64,000 nt of DNA from Mycobacterium kyogaense (GTDB lineage: Bacteria; Actinomycetota; Actinomycetes; Mycobacteriales; Mycobacteriaceae). Shown here piece by piece: positions 61,085-64,000 of the stretch (position 1 is its first letter; each line of letters begins with the position of its first letter). Under the pieces are notes generated by a model, which did no database searches, was not told the DNA's origin, and saw nothing but the letters and a program-made list of their open reading frames with translations. Position numbers and translations under genes: made by a program. The stretch is from the NCBI RefSeq assembly GCF_003254575.1, contig NZ_QJUA01000026.1, positions 1 to 64,000 of the forward strand, in the 5' to 3' direction.

Positions 61085-62224
61085 ATGAGCGCTGCAGGCC
61101 GTCATCACCGTGTCCAGCCCCGTCGTCGTCGCAGCGGATCACTCGCGGGCCTCACGGTCGCCGCCGCTTTGCTGCCGGCCCTGGCCACACCGAGCGCCCA
61201 CGCCGCGAGCCTGCTGCCCGAGGGGCCGTCGACGGTACGGACACTGAGCCCGCTGCCCTTCGGGTACATCAACACCACGCTGAACGGCGCGGTCTGCGCG
61301 GCGCCGAGCACGTGCACCCCGATCCCCTACCTCACCTTCGTGACCCCCACCGGCACCGCGGCACTCGACTCGGTGCTGAAGGACAACCCGGACGAGCCGG
61401 TCGTGATCTTCGCCTACAGCAATGGCGCGCAGGCCGCGGAGTACTGGATCGCGGAGCACGCCGACGACCCGGATGCGCCGCCGGCGGAGAACGTGACGTT
61501 CATCTTCATGGGCAACTCCATCCGCAAATACGGCGGCGCGGACAAGGAATTCGGGATCTCGCAGCCCTCGCAGTACAAGGTGATCGACGTCGCCCGCGAG
61601 TACGACCCGGTCGCCGACTTCCCGGACAATCCGGCCAACCTGCTGGCGCTGGCGAATGCGTTGGCGGGCGGGTTCTCGATGCACGATTACCGCGATGTCG
61701 ACATCGACGATCCGAACAACATCGTCTGGACCGAGGGCAACACCACCTACGTGCTGGTGCCGACCGAGAAGCTCCCGCTGCTGAATCCGCTGCGCGTGGT
61801 GGGTCTGAACGCGCTCGCTGATCAGCTCAACGGTCCGCTCAAGGAGATCGTGGATCAGGGGTATGACCGTAGCTACATTCCGAAGGACGAGCCTGCGGTC
61901 ACGAAGACAGCCGCGCCGGTCACGAAGACTGCTGCGCCGGTCGCGGAGGTCGAGCCGGCGCCCGTGAAGGCGGTCAGTGTCAAAGAGCCTGTCGTCGAAC
62001 CGGATTCGGACGAGCCGGCACCCAAGAAATCCCGAACCACAAGGGCAACGCCGGTCGCGGACGACGTCACCGACACCGTCAAGACGATCACGAAGACGGC
62101 GACGCGGGAGCTCAAGAAGCTGACCGAACCTCTGAAGACGCTGCGCGAGACCAAGAAACCCAAGGACGACTCCCCGACGAAGCGGGACGCGCCGTCGTCG
62201 GACGGCGGCGACAGCGCGGAGTAG
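61085..62224 (+). CDS. Secreted PE-PPE-domain serine hydrolase with charged tail
   Basis: A 379-residue exported protein. Residues 1-43 are a basic region plus signal peptide ending in SAHAA. Residues about 45-260 match the PE-PPE domain, a mycobacterial alpha/beta hydrolase fold with lipase/esterase activity in some members; the nucleophile elbow is AYSNGAQ. The last 110 residues are a Lys/Glu/Pro-rich disordered tail with TKTAAPV repeats, possibly for cell-wall contact. There is no PE or PPE module, so export is by Sec rather than ESX. It is convergent and directly abutting its paralogue at 62225. Confidence 0.8.
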   Translation: MSAAGRHHRVQPRRRRSGSLAGLTVAAALLPALATPSAHAASLLPEGPSTVRTLSPLPFGYINTTLNGAVCAAPSTCTPIPYLTFVTPTGTAALDSVLKDNPDEPVVIFAYSNGAQAAEYWIAEHADDPDAPPAENVTFIFMGNSIRKYGGADKEFGISQPSQYKVIDVAREYDPVADFPDNPANLLALANALAGGFSMHDYRDVDIDDPNNIVWTEGNTTYVLVPTEKLPLLNPLRVVGLNALADQLNGPLKEIVDQGYDRSYIPKDEPAVTKTAAPVTKTAAPVAEVEPAPVKAVSVKEPVVEPDSDEPAPKKSRTTRATPVADDVTDTVKTITKTATRELKKLTEPLKTLRETKKPKDDSPTKRDAPSSDGGDSAE

Positions 62225-63376
62225 TTACTCGTCGCCGCCGGCAGCTGACGCCGACGCTGCCGCGGGCTCCGGCCTCTCGACACGATTCGTCGTGCCGCGG
62301 TCGTCGTCCTTCGTCGAGTCCTTCTCGTCGGACTCGCGGGGCGCGGTGACGGTCTTGTCCTCGAGCGAATCTGCCTGCGCAGCTTCTTTTTCCGCGCGTG
62401 CCTCGTCACGCAGACGCTTACGCTCCTCGCGGCGCTCGGCGGCTGCGTCCTTCCACGACGTTGCGACTCGCTTGGTGGTCGAGGCCTTCACCTCGCTGTC
62501 GCTCTGCTCCTGGGCGACGGCGGTCTCCTGACGGGCGACCGTCGGCGTGGGCCCGGGCGGTCCGGTGAGGGTGTCCGGGATCCCGTACTCCATCTCCGGC
62601 CGGTTGTAGGCCTTCTCGATCTTCGGCCGCAGTTTGGCGTCCAGCGCGGCGACGAAGTCGGGGTCGAACTTGAACGCGACCATCGGCTGGAGGATCGGGA
62701 GCACCTCGGTCGGGATGAGGATTGTGGTGGTCGTCCCGCCCGCCGCGTTCGTCTCGACGGTGTAGTAGGTGTCTTTGTTTTGGATGTCGAATTCGGACTG
62801 CTTCACGTGCAGGATCGCGGCGCCCATGATGGCGTTGGAGACGGCGAGCATGTTCCACGGGTTGTCCGGAAAGTCGGCGATGCCGTCGTACTGGGCGGTG
62901 ACGATGATGATGTTGTACGGCGTGACGGGTGTCGGCAGGTTGCCCAGCTTGCCGGTCCAGTGCTTGCTCGGCGATCCGTAGATGGCCACGTTGAGTTCCG
63001 ACGGAAGCGGCGGTTCCTTGCCGTCCGTGGTGTTCGCGCGGTCGGCCTCGAGGCGGCGCAGGACCTCCATGACGGCGGGCGCGCCTTCGGAGACGCCGCC
63101 GATGGTCTTGGGTCCGGCGTACTGCGGGTCGTAGACAGCGTTGTAGAGGTTCTCGGTGCCGACCTTCACCGAGGAGTAGAACTCCTTGCCCGGGAAGGGG
63201 ACGTTGACGCGACGGTCGTACTCGGCGAAGTAGCCGCCGAAGGCGTTGACCATCTGCTCTTCGCTCAGCTCGGCATAGATGCCCTTGCCGCCGAGGAGTA
63301 GGGCCGTCGACGCATTCGCCACACCTGCGGACGGCGCGATGATGAGAGCTCCGAGCAAAACAGCAATGCGCTTCAT
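62225..63376 (-). CDS. Secreted PE-PPE-domain serine hydrolase with charged tail
   Basis: A 383-residue paralogue of the preceding gene. It has a Sec signal peptide (residues 1-23, ending VANAS), a PE-PPE domain to about residue 250 with the nucleophile elbow GVSEGAP, and a C-terminal 110-residue Arg/Lys/Glu-rich low-complexity tail containing a predicted helix (AAERREERKRLRDEARAEKE). Both genes keep the ADFPDNPxNxL motif, so they derive from a duplication with inversion. Their stop codons touch with no spacer. Confidence 0.8.
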   Translation of the reverse strand: MKRIAVLLGALIIAPSAGVANASTALLLGGKGIYAELSEEQMVNAFGGYFAEYDRRVNVPFPGKEFYSSVKVGTENLYNAVYDPQYAGPKTIGGVSEGAPAVMEVLRRLEADRANTTDGKEPPLPSELNVAIYGSPSKHWTGKLGNLPTPVTPYNIIIVTAQYDGIADFPDNPWNMLAVSNAIMGAAILHVKQSEFDIQNKDTYYTVETNAAGGTTTTILIPTEVLPILQPMVAFKFDPDFVAALDAKLRPKIEKAYNRPEMEYGIPDTLTGPPGPTPTVARQETAVAQEQSDSEVKASTTKRVATSWKDAAAERREERKRLRDEARAEKEAAQADSLEDKTVTAPRESDEKDSTKDDDRGTTNRVERPEPAAASASAAGGDE

Positions 63377-63601
63377 AACCCACCCCGGCTTCTTCAGCGA
63401 CGAGTCCTAACCTGACATTTTGACGGTACTGCCGTATTGCCGCGGAGGAATCGGGGAATCCCCCCGTCTTGACAGGGGACGAGCCTCAAAATTTGCTGTG
63501 ATTGCAGACCCTGAGCAGCGCGAATTGGCGTTCAGACCCCCCTCGCGGAGGTCTTAAGCTTGTCGACGGGGTTTCTCGTCGAGCTCGAAGGAGTCGTGGA
63601 T
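63377..63601 (+). other. Divergent intergenic region before WXG100 pair
   Basis: A 225-bp gap with no credible ORF. A consensus TTGACA (63469-63474) faces the WXG100 genes, with a weak TTTGCT 17 bp downstream. GAAGGAG (63587-63593) is the ribosome-binding site. Confidence 0.4.
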
Positions 63602-63904
63602 TTGTCGCGCCTGCAGGTTTCGACGTCGGAGCTGGTTGCCGTGTCGAGCGAGCTGGACACGCTGGCGCAGCAGCTGCGGTCCGGGCTCGGGACCCTCGAC
63701 GCCGACATCTCCGATGTGTTGGGTGCGGGGTGGTCCGGGGACGCGGCGACGGCGTACGGCCAAGTGTGGCGGGACTGGCACGAGGGGGCGGCCCAGGTGA
63801 TCGAGGGGCTCACCCGGATGTCCGGCCTGCTGCAGGACGCTGCCGAGCGGTACTCCGCGACCGACGTGTCGTCAGGTGAGGACATCTCCGGGGCCGGTGT
63901 GTGA
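63602..63904 (+). CDS. WXG100-family ESX secretion protein
   Basis: A protein of exactly 100 residues when read from TTG 63602, which has GAAGGAG 8 nt upstream. The WSG turn (GAGWSGDAATAYGQVWRDW) divides two helices as in EsxA/EsxB. Upstream in-frame TTG 63560 and GTG 63596 give longer or badly spaced alternatives. The YxxxD/E export signal is not clearly present (AERYSATDVSS contains YSATD, a fair match). It overlaps the next gene (TGATGA) and should form a heterodimer with that product. Confidence 0.78.
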   Translation: MSRLQVSTSELVAVSSELDTLAQQLRSGLGTLDADISDVLGAGWSGDAATAYGQVWRDWHEGAAQVIEGLTRMSGLLQDAAERYSATDVSSGEDISGAGV

Positions 63905-64000
63905 TGAGTGCGTTCAGCGTCGACCCCGCAGCACTGCTGGCCGCGGTGGATCGCATGTCGGCTTTCGACTCCGAGCTTGACAAGCATTTGGCCCACGTGG
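63904..64000 (+). CDS. Second WXG100-like protein (partial)
   Basis: ATG 63904 overlaps the upstream stop. The 32 visible residues (MSAFSVDPAALLAAVDRMSAF...) resemble the N-terminus of an ESX-type helical partner protein. The gene runs off the right edge of the window. Confidence 0.6.
   Translation, partial: MSAFSVDPAALLAAVDRMSAFDSELDKHLAHV

Noticed and set aside
1..64000. CRISPR arrays, insertion sequences, integrases or phage genes
   Set aside because: No regularly spaced repeats, transposase or integrase motifs were found in any frame.

Overview
This 64 kb window is high-GC actinobacterial chromosome. I read it as a fast-growing mycobacterium (Mycolicibacterium-like). The support is frequent GTG/TTG starts, many apparently leaderless genes with a TANNNT -10 hexamer 6-8 nt before the start codon, secreted PE-PPE-domain serine hydrolases, and an ESX-type WXG100 gene pair at the right edge. 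No insertion sequence, prophage, rRNA or CRISPR array was seen. The only RNA gene found is tRNA-Sec.

Left part (0-18.7 kb): a PIF1-type helicase fused to DnaQ-like and BRCT regions; threonine aldolase; a double-module Lrp/AsnC regulator divergent from an NCS1 permease and a ureohydrolase (agmatinase family); a GGDEF protein; a DEAD-box RNA helicase; a DUF6766 membrane protein; a two-gene module of a CHAT caspase-like protease and a serine hydrolase (10.4-13.9 kb); a ferredoxin reductase; a SulP transporter cotranscribed with its MerR regulator behind a MerR-type 19-bp-spacer promoter; YceI; and a thioredoxin-reductase-like enzyme.

Selenium block (18.8-29.2 kb): a three-subunit formate dehydrogenase whose catalytic subunit (20732-23995) carries an in-frame TGA as selenocysteine, with a SECIS-like hairpin 11 nt downstream. 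The Sec machinery follows: selB, selA, tRNA-Sec (selC) and selD, with a TerC-family gene in between. An inverted-repeat element closes the block, and related copies lie at 15.1 and 18.8 kb.

29.3-36.9 kb: closely packed small oxidoreductases, SnoaL/NTF2-like proteins, a nitronate monooxygenase, an alpha/beta hydrolase and two TetR regulators, often convergent and overlapping, plus a DUF1345 membrane protein.

37.1-42.6 kb: a Wadjet/MksBEF-type SMC operon (jetA, jetB, jetC). jetC has a frameshift immediately after its Walker A motif, and no jetD nuclease gene is next to it.

42.7-58.8 kb: a catabolic island. It holds a polar amino-acid ABC transporter with permease and ATPase fused, a Baeyer-Villiger-type monooxygenase, an MBL-fold hydrolase, a GntR regulator, an M20-family protein, a gamma-glutamyltransferase-family enzyme, a GlcG-like protein, two SDRs, a diaminopropionate ammonia-lyase, a second NCS1 permease, two TetR regulators and an MFS exporter. 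A shared AT-rich 13-bp motif lies in front of two of its operons.

Right end (58.8-64 kb): an MscS channel, a two-helix membrane protein of unknown function, two convergent secreted PE-PPE-domain proteins, and the start of an ESX-like WXG100 locus.
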